Assembly (NCBI GenBank): GCA_000169995.1
Contig: AAZW01000006.1
Coordinates: forward strand, 85,609 to 149,608
Reading direction: 5' to 3'
From: Vibrionales bacterium SWAT-3
Lineage (GTDB): Bacteria > Pseudomonadota > Gammaproteobacteria > Enterobacterales > Vibrionaceae
Length of the DNA: 64,000 nucleotides
Position numbers and translations under genes: made by a program
In this document: positions 8,796 to 18,476 of the stretch, piece after piece
How the letters are laid out: each line of letters opens with the position of its first letter
Position numbering within the stretch: the first letter of the stretch is position 1
The notes under the pieces: generated by a model
The model's input: only the letters and a program-made list of their open reading frames with translations
Database searches by the model: none
Told to the model about the DNA's origin: nothing

Positions 8796-10592
8796 ATGAC
8801 AACACCGAGTTGGGATCTAAGCATTGCTTATCGTGATCTTGATGATGCAAAAATTGAGCAGGACATTGAACTCATTCAACAGTGTATCGAACTCTTGTAC
8901 CTGCATGTTGAAAAGCGTCACATCATTCTGGCAATGCAAAACGCAATCCAGACCTCAGAAGCGGCAGGCACGCTACTGAGCACAATTAACACCTTTGCTA
9001 ACTGTCACGCTTCAGTAGACGCGACCCACACAGAAGCGAAAGCGTTGCTTGGCCGTGTTGCAAAGCTTAACTCTGAAATGTCTCAAGCGTTTAGCCCTTA
9101 TGAAGATACGCTGATTCATGCTGAACCCGAGTTTATTGATGCGGTTTTAGAACACGAGAGTGCAGATGTTGCAGGCCAACGCTTTGCGATTGAAAGCTCA
9201 CGTAAGTTATCAAGTAGCCGTCTCAGTGTTGCTGAAGAGCAGCTTTTAGCAGCGATGAAAGTGGATGGCCGTGATGCGTGGGGTCGTTTATACGACAATT
9301 TAACTGGCTCTTTGAAACTATCCCTAAAACTGGACGGTGAAGAAGAAGTTCTCGGTTTTTCGCAAGCGGCGAGTTTGTTGTACGGCAGCGAATTCGACAA
9401 ACAAGAGCCTGCATGGCGCGCGGTTCAAGGCGCAATGAAGACACACCAAGAGTCATTTGCTTCGATTCTAAATGCGCTTGCAGGTTGGCGCCTGACTGAA
9501 AACAAAAAGCGCTCGAAAATCGCAGATGTACATTTCTTAGATCCAAGCTTGCACGGCAGCCGAATTGTGCCTGAAACGCTAGACACTATGATGTCTGTCG
9601 CTAAAGCGAATCGGGAGGTGGGTCAGAAAGCGGGGCTGCTAATGGCAAAAGTTCACGGCTTAGATGAGTTGAAGCCTTGGAACCAATTAGCTGCAATGCC
9701 GCCATTGGGTGACGCTGAATCTAAGGTTTATCTTTTTGATGAAGCGATTGAGGTGATTAAAACTGCTTTTGCTGAAGTGAATCCAGAGATGGCTGATTTT
9801 GTCGCTTTAATGGTCGAGAATGGTTGGATTGATGCCGCGCCATCAGCCAACAAACGCTTAGGCGCGTACTGCACAAAGTTTGCTGCGACACGCACACCGC
9901 TAGTATTTATGACATGGAGTGGCAGCCGCTCTGATTTAATGACACTGGCACACGAGCTTGGTCATGCGTTCCACAACTGGGTAATGAAAGATATGCCGTT
10001 GTGTAAGACACGTTACCCAATGACGCTTGCTGAAACCGCCTCAATCTTTGCTGAAAACATCGTGCGAGATTACTTACTTAAACAAGCAAAAACTCGTAAT
10101 GAGAAACTTGAGATGTTGTGGGAGGAATTATCAACTGCCTTAGTTCTGATGATTAATACTCCAGTGCGTTTTGAGTTCGAAAAAGCGTTCTATGAGCAGC
10201 GTGAAAAAGGTGAACTGACGGCTCAACAACTGTGTGACCTGATGGAGAGCACTTGGAAAGAGTGGTACGGCGATGCAATGACTGAGGCCGACCCTTACTT
10301 CTGGGCGAGTAAATTACACTTCAGTATTTCTCAGGTGAGTTTCTACAACTACCCATACTTGTTCGGTTATCTGTTCAGCAAAGGTGTTTATGCGCAACGT
10401 GATGCGAAGGGCGAACAGTTCTATAGCGACTATGTGTCTTTGTTGCGAGATACGGGCAGCATGATGGCGGAAGAAGTGGTTCAAAAACATCTTGGAATGG
10501 ACCTGACTAAAGCCGATTTTTGGCAACAAAGCATCGACATGGTCAAAGTTCAGATCGATGAATTTGAAAGATTGCTCGATCAGGAAGATTAA
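8796..10592 (+). CDS. pepF: M3-family oligoendopeptidase (PepF-type)
   Basis: Cytoplasmic zinc metallopeptidase that degrades short peptides. It has 598 residues. The gluzincin motif HELGH lies at 386-390, and the third zinc ligand Glu is about residue 413 in TLAETASIFAENIV. The N-terminal 380 residues are helical and match the PepF/M3B group. Start ATG follows GAAAGGAA. It stands alone between the cob operon and astE. The specific peptide substrates are unknown. Confidence 0.88.
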   Translation: MTTPSWDLSIAYRDLDDAKIEQDIELIQQCIELLYLHVEKRHIILAMQNAIQTSEAAGTLLSTINTFANCHASVDATHTEAKALLGRVAKLNSEMSQAFSPYEDTLIHAEPEFIDAVLEHESADVAGQRFAIESSRKLSSSRLSVAEEQLLAAMKVDGRDAWGRLYDNLTGSLKLSLKLDGEEEVLGFSQAASLLYGSEFDKQEPAWRAVQGAMKTHQESFASILNALAGWRLTENKKRSKIADVHFLDPSLHGSRIVPETLDTMMSVAKANREVGQKAGLLMAKVHGLDELKPWNQLAAMPPLGDAESKVYLFDEAIEVIKTAFAEVNPEMADFVALMVENGWIDAAPSANKRLGAYCTKFAATRTPLVFMTWSGSRSDLMTLAHELGHAFHNWVMKDMPLCKTRYPMTLAETASIFAENIVRDYLLKQAKTRNEKLEMLWEELSTALVLMINTPVRFEFEKAFYEQREKGELTAQQLCDLMESTWKEWYGDAMTEADPYFWASKLHFSISQVSFYNYPYLFGYLFSKGVYAQRDAKGEQFYSDYVSLLRDTGSMMAEEVVQKHLGMDLTKADFWQQSIDMVKVQIDEFERLLDQED

Positions 10593-10617
10593 TTGATCTC
10601 AATCTGTTCATAGCAGG

Positions 10618-10647
10618 TAAGAGCTGTGTTAGCTTACGTGGCTCTTA
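10618..10647 (+). terminator. Probable terminator after pepF
   Basis: Inverted repeat TAAGAGC / GCTCTTA with a 16-nt loop, 25 bases after the pepF stop. The following T-run is weak (TCTTGC), so this is only a modest call. Confidence 0.4.
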
Positions 10648-10858
10648 TCTTGCTGAAAGAACTTGATACAACCAAAAGTTGCTTTAAATAGAGAAAGTTA
10701 TTTGGCACAGGCCTCGGTTTGTTAATAAGCAGGAAATATAAAATATATGGGTAGTATTTGTGAGTGATAACGGAGTTTCTATTGATAAGTGCGATCCTAG
10801 CAACACAATTTCTATGTACAATTTATTAACATACGGCCGTGCAATTAAGGAGTAACGC

Positions 10859-11887
10859 ATGACGAAGACCCTCTTTCGCCAATCATTTCTTTTTGACAGC
10901 CTAGATCTTGAGCAAGAAGTGTTTGCAGGACAGACCGTACTGAGTAACGGTGTTCAAATTAAGCTTCATCAACGTGGCGTGTTGGAAGTGATTCCCGCTG
11001 ATTACAGTTCTGAAACCAAGAACATTATCTTTTCAAGCGGTGTACACGGCGACGAAACCTCACCAATGGAGCTGATTGATAAGCTCGTTGAGGATATTGA
11101 AACAGGCTTTCAGGCAGTGAACGCTAGATGCTTGTTTATCATAGCTCACCCAGAAGCAACCAACGCGCATACCCGTTTTCTTGATGTGAATATGAACCGT
11201 CTGTTTGATGAAAAGCAGTACGAGAGCAATCGAGAAGTGGATATCGCCCAGAACTTAAAGTATCTGGTGACAGAGTTTTATAAAGAAACCAAGCCAGAAA
11301 CACGCTGGCACTTAGATTTGCACTGTGCGATCCGTTTATCTAAGCATTATTCATTTGCAGTGAGCCCTAAGGTTCGCCACGAAGTACGTAGCAAAGAGTT
11401 ATTCGACTTCATCAACAGTGCTCACGTTGAAGCCGTGTTGCTGTCGAATGCACCTACCAGCACGTTCAGCTGGTACAGCGCTGAAAACTTCGGTGCGCAG
11501 GCTCTGACAATGGAACTCGGGCAGGTCGCGAGAATTGGTGAAAACCAACTTGATAAGCTAACTGCTTTTGATTTAGCAATGCGTAATTTAATCGCGGAAG
11601 TAGAGCCAGAGCATCTACCCAAGCCAACCATTACTTATCGTGTGAGCCGCACCATTGTTCGTTTACATGATGATTTCGATTTCATGTTCTCAGATTCTGT
11701 AGAGAACTTTACTGCCTTTAAGCACGGTGAAGTCTTTGGTCATGATGGTGACAAACCATTGATGGCAAAGAACGAAAACGAAGCGGTGGTGTTCCCTAAT
11801 CGTAATGTTGCTATCGGTCAACGAGCAGCATTAATGGTGTGTGAAGTGGAAACGCGATTCGACCACGGGCAGTTGGTTTACGATTAA
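10859..11887 (+). CDS. astE: Succinylglutamate desuccinylase AstE
   Basis: Hydrolyses N-succinylglutamate to glutamate and succinate, the final step of the arginine succinyltransferase pathway. It is a zinc carboxypeptidase-like protein of 342 residues: GVHGDETSPMELID supplies His63 and Glu66, and WHLDLHCAIR supplies the third ligand His. TMELGQVARIGEN contains the expected catalytic Glu region. A strong ribosome-binding site (TAAGGAG) precedes the ATG. The other ast genes are not in the window, as is common for vibrios, where astE sits apart. Confidence 0.92.
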   Translation: MTKTLFRQSFLFDSLDLEQEVFAGQTVLSNGVQIKLHQRGVLEVIPADYSSETKNIIFSSGVHGDETSPMELIDKLVEDIETGFQAVNARCLFIIAHPEATNAHTRFLDVNMNRLFDEKQYESNREVDIAQNLKYLVTEFYKETKPETRWHLDLHCAIRLSKHYSFAVSPKVRHEVRSKELFDFINSAHVEAVLLSNAPTSTFSWYSAENFGAQALTMELGQVARIGENQLDKLTAFDLAMRNLIAEVEPEHLPKPTITYRVSRTIVRLHDDFDFMFSDSVENFTAFKHGEVFGHDGDKPLMAKNENEAVVFPNRNVAIGQRAALMVCEVETRFDHGQLVYD

Positions 11888-11939
11888 TCAGTAGAAGCGA
11901 TGACAGTTCGTTGAATAACCGCTCAACTGGTTGAAATAT

Positions 11940-11967
11940 CAAGGTTCACATTACGGTGTGAACCTTG
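11940..11967 (+). terminator. Intrinsic terminator after astE
   Basis: The perfect 11-bp stem CAAGGTTCACA / TGTGAACCTTG has a 6-nt loop and is followed by AGTTTATTT, 52 bases past the astE stop. Confidence 0.75.
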
Positions 11968-12021
11968 AGTTTATTTGGGGATACAGGTAAGGTTACGCGA
12001 ACAATTTCAAAGTAGCTTGAT

Positions 12022-13017
12022 ATGGATTTCCAACAACTTCTTCACCAAAAACAGCGTAAATGGACGCGAGCCATTTATCTGATGGCAGCACTGCTAATCG
12101 CGCTGAGTGCTATTTACCTAATGGTTGGCGATCTCTTCATTTCCCCTCTGGGCACCTTGTCCACATTAGAACAAAAACTACTGATTGATTTACGCTTACC
12201 TCGATTATTGGCGGCTATTGCCATCGGGGCAGGGCTAGCTGTATCTGGCGCAAGCTTACAAGTCTTGTTAGGTAATGTATTAGCAGAGCCGGGTGTGCTC
12301 GGCATTTCTGGCGGTGCAAGTCTCGCCATGGTGATTGTGTTGTTCTTTTTGCCGTTTGCTCCTACCCCTGAACTCTTCATGGTTGCAGCGGTGTTAGGGT
12401 CACTCTGTTTCACAGTGATTCTTGTGAGCATGGTAAAAGCAATGCGGCTCACCACGACCAAGCTGCTACTGGTGGGTGTCGCACTAGGTATTCTTTCTGG
12501 CGCGATGGTGACATGGGCATTCTACTTCAGTGATGACATGAGCCTTCGTCTGTTGATGTACTGGCTAATGGGTAGCTTAGGCGGCGTGACTTGGTATCAA
12601 CACTCGCTGACATTAGTGATGATTCCCGTGATTATCTGGTTGTGCCTGCAAGGCAGCAAGCTCGACAAACTGATGATTGGTGAGACCCATGCGGCGCAAC
12701 TTGGCGTGAATGTGTCTAAGTTGCGTTGGCGCTTAATCTTCGCAGTATCCATTTTGGTAGGCTGTGCAGTGGCGTTGGGTGGTGTGATCAGTTTTGTTGG
12801 TTTGGTTGTGCCACATTTACTGCGTTTAGCAATTGGCACCGATAATAAATATCTACTGCCTCTGTCTGCTGTTGCAGGGGCTGCGCTGCTGGTGTTTGCT
12901 GATATTTGCGCACGAATATTACTTGATTCTGCAGAATTACCTTTGGGTGTGATGACCACAAGTATCGGTGCGCCTATCTTCATTTGGATGTTAATTAAAA
13001 ATCATGATTCAAATTAA
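12022..13017 (+). CDS. btuC: Vitamin B12 ABC transporter permease BtuC
   Basis: Inner-membrane permease of the BtuCD-F cobalamin importer (FecCD family). It has 331 residues with about ten hydrophobic helices. The family block [34 protein letters not shown] (cut here into pieces of about residues 73-100) and the cytoplasmic coupling region [16 protein letters not shown] near the C-terminus are clear. Its end overlaps the btuD start by 14 bases. The periplasmic binding protein BtuF and receptor BtuB are not in the window. The location a few kilobases from cobTSUC groups import and nucleotide-loop assembly of corrinoids. Confidence 0.93.
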   Translation: MDFQQLLHQKQRKWTRAIYLMAALLIALSAIYLMVGDLFISPLGTLSTLEQKLLIDLRLPRLLAAIAIGAGLAVSGASLQVLLGNVLAEPGVLGISGGASLAMVIVLFFLPFAPTPELFMVAAVLGSLCFTVILVSMVKAMRLTTTKLLLVGVALGILSGAMVTWAFYFSDDMSLRLLMYWLMGSLGGVTWYQHSLTLVMIPVIIWLCLQGSKLDKLMIGETHAAQLGVNVSKLRWRLIFAVSILVGCAVALGGVISFVGLVVPHLLRLAIGTDNKYLLPLSAVAGAALLVFADICARILLDSAELPLGVMTTSIGAPIFIWMLIKNHDSN

Positions 13018-13762
13018 GAGCCTGAGCGTCGGCGCTCGTTTATTACCCTTATCATTTGAGCTCAAGCCGGGCCAAGTGACTCATGTTATTGGGCCTAATG
13101 GCAGCGGTAAAAGTACCTTACTTGAGGCCATTTCGGGTATCGGTGATGATTACAAGGGCAATATCAAGCTTGATGAGCAAGACTTATCAGATCTATCGCT
13201 GCAAGACTTGTCACTGCATCGTGCTTATTTGTGTCAAAGCGCAAGACCGGCTTTCAATTTAGAATTGTTCCAATACCTTGCGTTGTCTCTGCCAAGCTCG
13301 TCACAAGGGCTTGATACTGAAATCAATGCAGCTTTGAAAGAGATAACCCAGATGCTCGATATTGCGGATAAGCTTCATCGCTCAATCCAAGCTTTGTCAG
13401 GTGGTGAGTGGCAGCGCGTTCGATTGGCGGGCATGTGCTTGCAAATTTGGCCGACACTTAACCCATACGCGAAGTTGTTGATTCTCGATGAGCCAGCGGC
13501 GCCATTAGACATTGCGCAAGAGGCGTTACTCTATAAGCTCATTGAAAGAGTGGCACAAAAGGGCATCGCGGTGATCATGGCAAACCATGACCTTAACCGT
13601 ACCCTAAGACACGCCGACCAAGTGCTACTGCTCGACAAAGGCGTTTTACAAGCTTCTGGTACAGCAGCACAAGTACTGACTCCAGAGCAACTTGAGGCTG
13701 TATTCAAAACTCAAGTGAAAAGTGTATCAGTGGATGATCAAACTTACCTTATATTTGAGTAA
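13004..13762 (+). CDS. btuD: Vitamin B12 ABC transporter ATP-binding protein BtuD
   Basis: ATPase subunit pairing with BtuC. It has 252 residues with Walker [10 protein letters not shown] (30-38), signature [12 protein letters not shown] starting at residue 131, Walker [13 protein letters not shown], and the switch His in [13 protein letters not shown]. The start overlaps btuC, so translation is probably coupled. It energises cobalamin uptake across the inner membrane. Confidence 0.93.
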   Translation: MIQIKSLSVGARLLPLSFELKPGQVTHVIGPNGSGKSTLLEAISGIGDDYKGNIKLDEQDLSDLSLQDLSLHRAYLCQSARPAFNLELFQYLALSLPSSSQGLDTEINAALKEITQMLDIADKLHRSIQALSGGEWQRVRLAGMCLQIWPTLNPYAKLLILDEPAAPLDIAQEALLYKLIERVAQKGIAVIMANHDLNRTLRHADQVLLLDKGVLQASGTAAQVLTPEQLEAVFKTQVKSVSVDDQTYLIFE

Positions 13763-13823
13763 GTGGATCTTGAGTCAACAAACCGTTCAGGAACATTCGG
13801 TGTTTTAACATAAGGAGTTTTGT

Positions 13824-14183
13824 GTGTTTCGATACATTCAACGACGTAGAATTAAAAAGGTGATTAAGCTTCTTTCAGCCAAGATGGTAAAGAGCTATGG
13901 AAGTCGTGATTTCTTCTCTATCGGACAAGTTGAAACCAGTTCTAAAGAGCTGAGCAAGCGTCAACAACACATTGCATTGGCTTTGTTTGCTGATCCACAA
14001 GATCTTGATACTGAATTGCTGCCCACCATTCAATTGCTGAGAAATGATGTCTCTAACGATTTCTTTGGCGGCGAGGACTACAACGCACGCGATATTCTGA
14101 ATCTTCTGGGAGGTAGTGGTTGGAAGGGCGGCCGCATGGACGATGATATGTCGCATCGTATGGGCATGAATAGCCGTTACTAA
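13824..14183 (+). CDS. Conserved hypothetical protein, basic N-terminus
   Basis: 119 residues starting at a GTG with a strong AAGGAG seven bases upstream. The protein begins with a basic stretch (MFRYIQRRRIKKVIKLL), has a helical middle and ends in a Gly/Asp-rich tail with the segment FFGGEDYNARDILNLLGGSGWKGGR. I do not recognise a characterised family. No signal peptide or membrane segment is present. It follows btuD by 61 bases and could be cotranscribed, but nothing ties it to B12 transport. Confidence 0.75.
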   Translation: MFRYIQRRRIKKVIKLLSAKMVKSYGSRDFFSIGQVETSSKELSKRQQHIALALFADPQDLDTELLPTIQLLRNDVSNDFFGGEDYNARDILNLLGGSGWKGGRMDDDMSHRMGMNSRY

Positions 14184-14594
14184 AACCATATCACTTATTT
14201 TTCTCTTACTGTTCTCGTTAAAATCGTTATTTTGACGAGAAACTCCTTGTCAAAAATTCTCCACTCTTTAAACCCCACCGATTGGATAAGCCTAAAATTC
14301 TATTGACAACCAGTAGCTGATTCAATTCTTTTCTGGGTAAACCTCATGTTTTTCAGATATATAAGTCGCCCTCAGCCTTATGTCACCTTTGTTGAGTATC
14401 AATTAGGTTTATTGACTAAATAATCTAAACTTCATCAACCATTCTCAAGTTGAACAATATGCACTCACTTTATTAATGTTCGAGCCAAGTAACGATTAAT
14501 GAAGTGTGGTCGTCGGTTCATGCAAGAAAGTCAAATCAGCCAGCAGGACAAGACAAGTAACCTGCGGCTTGGCAAATAAAGTCTTTAATTTGGA
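14184..14594. other. Intergenic leader region of gbpA
   Basis: 411 bases without a convincing gene. Near the gbpA end there is a bulged hairpin at 14539-14568 (GCC-A-GCAGG / CCTGC-GGC, 13-nt loop), about 30 bases before the start codon, which could affect translation. I looked for the c-di-GMP riboswitch described upstream of gbpA in V. cholerae and did not find its conserved GGGCAAACC core. Confidence 0.4.
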
Positions 14595-16046
14595 ATGGTT
14601 ATGAGAATAAAAATCGAGAAAACGGCTTTAGCAATCGCTTTGTCTACAGTCTGTGGTGGTGCGATGGTACACGGTTTTGTGTCACTAAATGATGATGGCA
14701 AAATCATAAGCCGTGTTGCTTTGTGTCACTTAGAAGACTCAGAGGAACAGCCGAAGAATATGGATTGTGGCAACATACAGTATGAGCCTCAAAGTGTGGA
14801 AGGCTTTGATGGCTTTCCGGAAAATGGACCACCTGATGGGTACATTGCCAGTGCTGAAATAGAAATAGCGAGAAACCTAGATGAGCAAACTTCCGAGCGC
14901 TGGCAGAAACGCTCAATCGAAGCGGGCTCCCAAGAGTTTGAGTGGACATTTAAGGCTAACCACGTAGCTGCTGGTTTTGAATACTACATCACGAAAGAAG
15001 GTTGGGACCAAAACTCACCATTGGAGCGTGCTTCGTTTGACCTTACACCTTTCTGTGAAGTTGATGGTCATGGAGAGATAACACAAGACAAGGCTACTCA
15101 CGCTTGTAACGTGCCGGAGCGAGAAGGCTATCACGTGATTTTGGCGGTTTGGGATGTTGGCGATACAGACAAGGCTTTCTATAACGCAATTGATGTTGTG
15201 TTTGATGGTGATGACTCTCCTTTACCGGATTGGGAAAAAGCAGGCCAGATAATTCCGACCATGAATTTGAAAGACGGTGATGCGGTATACACACGTGTGT
15301 TTGATGGATCTGGTGAAAACCCATCATTGAGTACTCGAGTCGAGGTTGTGAGTAGTGAGTCCGGACAACCAAAGAACTGGTCAAAGACATTAGCGACCAA
15401 AGTTAATCAAGAGCACGACGATATTAAGTCTGGCGTATGGAGTAAAAATGGGTTCGATCCAATTTATGGCGTGAACCCTATATACGTAAATAAAGACAGT
15501 GGTATCCAGCGCGTCGAGATAGGCTATGATGTTGAGGTGCCTGAACCAGATACATCACTGACTGTTGAAGGGCTAGGGCCTGAATACATCCTTGGCGATG
15601 AAGCGACGGTTCTCGATCTTACATTGATTGCCGAAGGTGACGCTCAAGCTGAGCTTACTGTCTATAACCATGGGCGTGAGTCACTAGCGCATTGGAGTGG
15701 CCAGGTTGAAGATGAAACCTCTGAATTGGTCACGCTACCGCTATCCAAATCTGAGGCTGGTCACCATATGTTAGTGGTCAGTGTTAAAAACAGTGAAGGT
15801 AAGCTAGTCGGTCAGCAAACACTCAATTTCCACTTGGTTGAAGCGGGCACTCCGCCACCACAACATGATTATGTTTACCCTGAAGGATTTGGTAGTTATA
15901 TCGATGGGGATATCGTCCTATTCGAAGGAGAGGGAGTTTATCAATGTTACGGCCCTTGGGCGGCAGAATGTAACAATGAAGCTTACTTACCAGGTGTCGC
16001 TGCCGACCCAAATTGGGTGGAGCAGCAATGGGAAAAGTTGGACTAA
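14595..16046 (+). CDS. gbpA: GbpA: secreted N-acetylglucosamine-binding LPMO (AA10)
   Basis: Secreted chitin-binding colonisation factor with copper-dependent lytic polysaccharide monooxygenase activity. It has 483 residues, against 485 in V. cholerae GbpA. The signal peptide ends at …GGAMV and the mature protein starts HGFVSLND, so the N-terminal His and a second His at about residue 123 (FKANHVAAGF) form the copper histidine brace. Blocks IQYEPQSVEG, ASAEIEIARNLDEQTSERW, CNVPEREGYHVILAVWDVGD match domain 1. Two middle domains and a C-terminal Trp-rich chitin-binding module (about 425-483, with YIDGDIVLFEGEGVYQCY) follow. An alternative ATG lies two codons in, at 14601. The gene is monocistronic. 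A second LPMO gene follows. Confidence 0.93.
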   Translation: MVMRIKIEKTALAIALSTVCGGAMVHGFVSLNDDGKIISRVALCHLEDSEEQPKNMDCGNIQYEPQSVEGFDGFPENGPPDGYIASAEIEIARNLDEQTSERWQKRSIEAGSQEFEWTFKANHVAAGFEYYITKEGWDQNSPLERASFDLTPFCEVDGHGEITQDKATHACNVPEREGYHVILAVWDVGDTDKAFYNAIDVVFDGDDSPLPDWEKAGQIIPTMNLKDGDAVYTRVFDGSGENPSLSTRVEVVSSESGQPKNWSKTLATKVNQEHDDIKSGVWSKNGFDPIYGVNPIYVNKDSGIQRVEIGYDVEVPEPDTSLTVEGLGPEYILGDEATVLDLTLIAEGDAQAELTVYNHGRESLAHWSGQVEDETSELVTLPLSKSEAGHHMLVVSVKNSEGKLVGQQTLNFHLVEAGTPPPQHDYVYPEGFGSYIDGDIVLFEGEGVYQCYGPWAAECNNEAYLPGVAADPNWVEQQWEKLD

Positions 16047-16096
16047 GATCTCACTCATCTAGCTGATTTAATTCTCTTTTGACTATGAGAACCTCA

Positions 16097-16121
16097 AAGT
16101 GGCTTACTCGCTAAGCCGCTT
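16097..16121 (+). terminator. Intrinsic terminator after gbpA
   Basis: A 10-bp stem with one wobble (AAGTGGCTTA / TAAGCCGCTT), a 5-nt loop, and a run of T's follows. Confidence 0.8.
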
Positions 16122-16276
16122 TTTTCTTCACTTTGAATATTGTTTCTACAATCAGGACAGGATACTGAGATCCAATAATTAGAAGCAACATCATCTATCG
16201 ACAACGCTTTTGTTTGAGTTGTGTGATTCCGATTCCTATCGATATAAAACTCGCTGTTATTGATAAAATTGACGTA

Positions 16277-16310
16277 TATATTTTTCGTTGTTCTTTAAAC
16301 GAAAAATATA
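16277..16310. promoter_or_regulatory. Perfect 13-bp AT-rich inverted repeat upstream of the second LPMO
   Basis: TATATTTTTCGTT / AACGAAAAATATA separated by 8 bases, ending about 75 bases before the GTG start at 16385. It may be an operator or an mRNA hairpin in the leader. It is not followed by an obvious T-run, and no gene between 16047 and 16384 was seen. Confidence 0.5.
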
Positions 16311-16384
16311 AATCCTTGAACTACAATCCTGATTGATTAGCAGTCATTGGCATTGTTTAGGATAAAATAATAGAGAGTGGGAAA

Positions 16385-17887
16385 GTGACAACAATAAATC
16401 ATAATCTTCTTAAAGCTGCAGTAGGTATGGCTTTGCTATCGAGTGTGCCGTCAGTGGCAAATGCTCATGGTTGGTCTGAGTTTCCAAGCGCACGTCAGAA
16501 CACGTGTTACGAGCAAGGTGGTATTTGGTCGGGTACACCACCGAATGCTGCGTGTGCTCAAGCAAAAGACATTTCTGGTTCATATCCGTTTGTTCAGCGT
16601 AACGAATATGCAAAAAATATCCAGGATTTCAACAACATCAATGCTGTAAAAGCAGCGATTCCTGACGGCACGTTATGTTACGCCAATGATTCGCAAAAAC
16701 GCGGTATGGGTGCGCCTCATACAGGCTGGACTCGTACCGAGCTAAGCACTGGTACCTTTGAATATGTATTCAACGCGACAGCACCACACAACCCTTCATT
16801 CTGGGAGTTCTACCTAACCAAACCAAATACAGACCTGAGCAAAAGTTTGGCATGGGGAGATTTAGAGCTTATCCAAGAAGAGGGCAATGTCCCTGTAAAT
16901 GGCGGTAAATACCGTATCAATGTAACCATTCCTTCGGACCGCTCTGGCGATGCAATCCTGTTTGTGCGCTGGCAACGTAACGATTCAGCAGGTGAAGGCT
17001 TCTACAACTGTTCAGACATCACTATTACTGGTGGTACAACTCCTCCACCAGAGCCGGGTCCAGAGCCCGATCTAGTGCGTGGTGATCTGTTTGTTTCAGA
17101 CCAATTTGGAACGCCAGAAGTTGGCGACACCGTTAAGTACGACATCATCAACAAGTATGGTGAAATCGCGCGCAGCTTCGACATCGTGATTGATGCGAGC
17201 AACGTTAACGATTGGGCTCGCTTGTTAGCGTCGGAAATTAATGGTTGGCACGAAGAGTTTAAAGACGGTGCGATCTTCATTGGTGACTGGCACGCTGAAA
17301 TGCAGCACTACATGTATTTCCAAAACGATCCATCACGCAACTTCTTTAACTCAAAAGATAGCCGTGCTTCTGGTCAGTTAACGCTGATTGACGGTGGTGA
17401 TGGCGGTGTTGAACCGTTGAAAGGCGATATCTACGAACTTGTTAAGAGTGACAATGTAGTGAATGCTGGCGACAAAGTTGTGATTGCAACAAGTGAAGCC
17501 GCAAACCTTACGCAAACACAAGGTTCTGCAGTAAGCATCCAAAACAATGGTACGGCTTCAATTGTGGTTGATACTACAGCGATCACAGCGAACGAAACAT
17601 TGTCTTTGATTGCTAGCTCTATTGAAAGTGAGAGCGTTGAAACCTTCACATTCGAAGTGATTGCTGAAGATGGTGGTGTAACTCCTGACCCAGATCCAAC
17701 GCCAGATCCTGATCCGACACCTGACCCAGACCTAGGTACGTGGGACTCGTCTAAGGTTTACCTTGGTGGTGAAATCGTGACTTACTCGAACCAGTCATGG
17801 AAAGCACAATGGTGGGTTCAGGGCGGTACAAACCCTGAAGCGACCTACCAAAACGACAAATGGGGCGTTTGGCGTCCAGCTAACTAA
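16385..17887 (+). CDS. Secreted AA10 lytic polysaccharide monooxygenase with CBM5/12
   Basis: Copper monooxygenase that oxidatively cleaves crystalline chitin outside the cell. It has 500 residues from a GTG preceded by GAGTGGG. The signal peptide ends VANA|HGWSEFPSARQ, so His28 becomes the N-terminal copper ligand and His135 (ATAPHNPSFWEFY) the second. The catalytic domain spans about 28-217. A Pro-rich linker (about 219-229), a GbpA-like/immunoglobulin-like pair of middle domains, and a Pro-Asp repeat linker (about 434-449) precede a C-terminal CBM5/12 module (WDSSKVYLGGEIVTYSNQSW…, about 453-500). It differs from gbpA in modular layout, so the pair probably attacks different faces or forms of chitin. 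Confidence 0.92.
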   Translation: MTTINHNLLKAAVGMALLSSVPSVANAHGWSEFPSARQNTCYEQGGIWSGTPPNAACAQAKDISGSYPFVQRNEYAKNIQDFNNINAVKAAIPDGTLCYANDSQKRGMGAPHTGWTRTELSTGTFEYVFNATAPHNPSFWEFYLTKPNTDLSKSLAWGDLELIQEEGNVPVNGGKYRINVTIPSDRSGDAILFVRWQRNDSAGEGFYNCSDITITGGTTPPPEPGPEPDLVRGDLFVSDQFGTPEVGDTVKYDIINKYGEIARSFDIVIDASNVNDWARLLASEINGWHEEFKDGAIFIGDWHAEMQHYMYFQNDPSRNFFNSKDSRASGQLTLIDGGDGGVEPLKGDIYELVKSDNVVNAGDKVVIATSEAANLTQTQGSAVSIQNNGTASIVVDTTAITANETLSLIASSIESESVETFTFEVIAEDGGVTPDPDPTPDPDPTPDPDLGTWDSSKVYLGGEIVTYSNQSWKAQWWVQGGTNPEATYQNDKWGVWRPAN

Positions 17888-17942
17888 GGCCAGTCAACTG
17901 TCACCCTGATGAATCCATTTGGGTTGAGTTCATTGTCGTGTA

Positions 17943-17970
17943 AATGGCGCTACAGAAATGTAGCGCCATT
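17943..17970 (+). terminator. Intrinsic terminator after the LPMO gene
   Basis: A perfect 12-bp stem AATGGCGCTACA / TGTAGCGCCATT with a GAAA tetraloop, followed by TTTTTG. Confidence 0.9.
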
Positions 17971-18111
17971 TTTGTTGGAGGCGTTTATTATCTTTTGGCA
18001 CAAAATGGTAAAACTCTTATTGAGTGAACGACTAAAGTGGTTTCTAACGAAACAAGCGAGCCAAGGCTGAACTCAGCACGCACTACCCAAAATTCGAGAG
18101 AGGGCCAACTT

Positions 18112-18291
18112 ATGTACGAACTGACACTGATTTTAAGCTTAATGATGGGCGGCAATACAAACACTGCTGAACTGGATGTTGAAACGCAATTTCAGTCTCT
18201 AGAGCAATGTAATCAACAAGGTGCTGAGTTGGCAGAAGAACTCAAATCGAATGATGTTACCGTTCTTCTCGTTCAGTGTGAACGCGATTGA
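18112..18291 (+). CDS. Small hypothetical protein with N-terminal hydrophobic stretch
   Basis: 59 residues from the ATG at 18112, which has GAGAGAGGG just upstream. An in-frame GTG at 18037 would add 25 residues of poor quality and is not preferred. The N-terminus MYELTLILSLMMGG is hydrophobic and may be an uncleaved anchor or signal. The rest is acidic and polar with two Cys (EQCNQQ and LVQCERD) that could pair in the periplasm. No family is recognised. It stands alone between the LPMO and an acetyltransferase. Confidence 0.6.
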   Translation: MYELTLILSLMMGGNTNTAELDVETQFQSLEQCNQQGAELAEELKSNDVTVLLVQCERD

Positions 18292-18476
18292 TCAACAAGG
18301 CATATCACCTTGTTCAAAGATAAGACCCGCTCGCCTGTATATTTGCTGACTAAATTGTTAAATTTAAAGAATTTTATCTAACCTATTGTTAAATGTTTAC
18401 TATTTGATAGTGTGTTTAGGTGCACATAAAAAGTGTACTTCAGATTTAGCAAAGAATAATAACAGTAGGAGTTGCG

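Noticed and set aside
14184..14594. c-di-GMP (GEMM) riboswitch upstream of gbpA
   Set aside because: Known in V. cholerae, but the conserved core sequence is not found here by eye.
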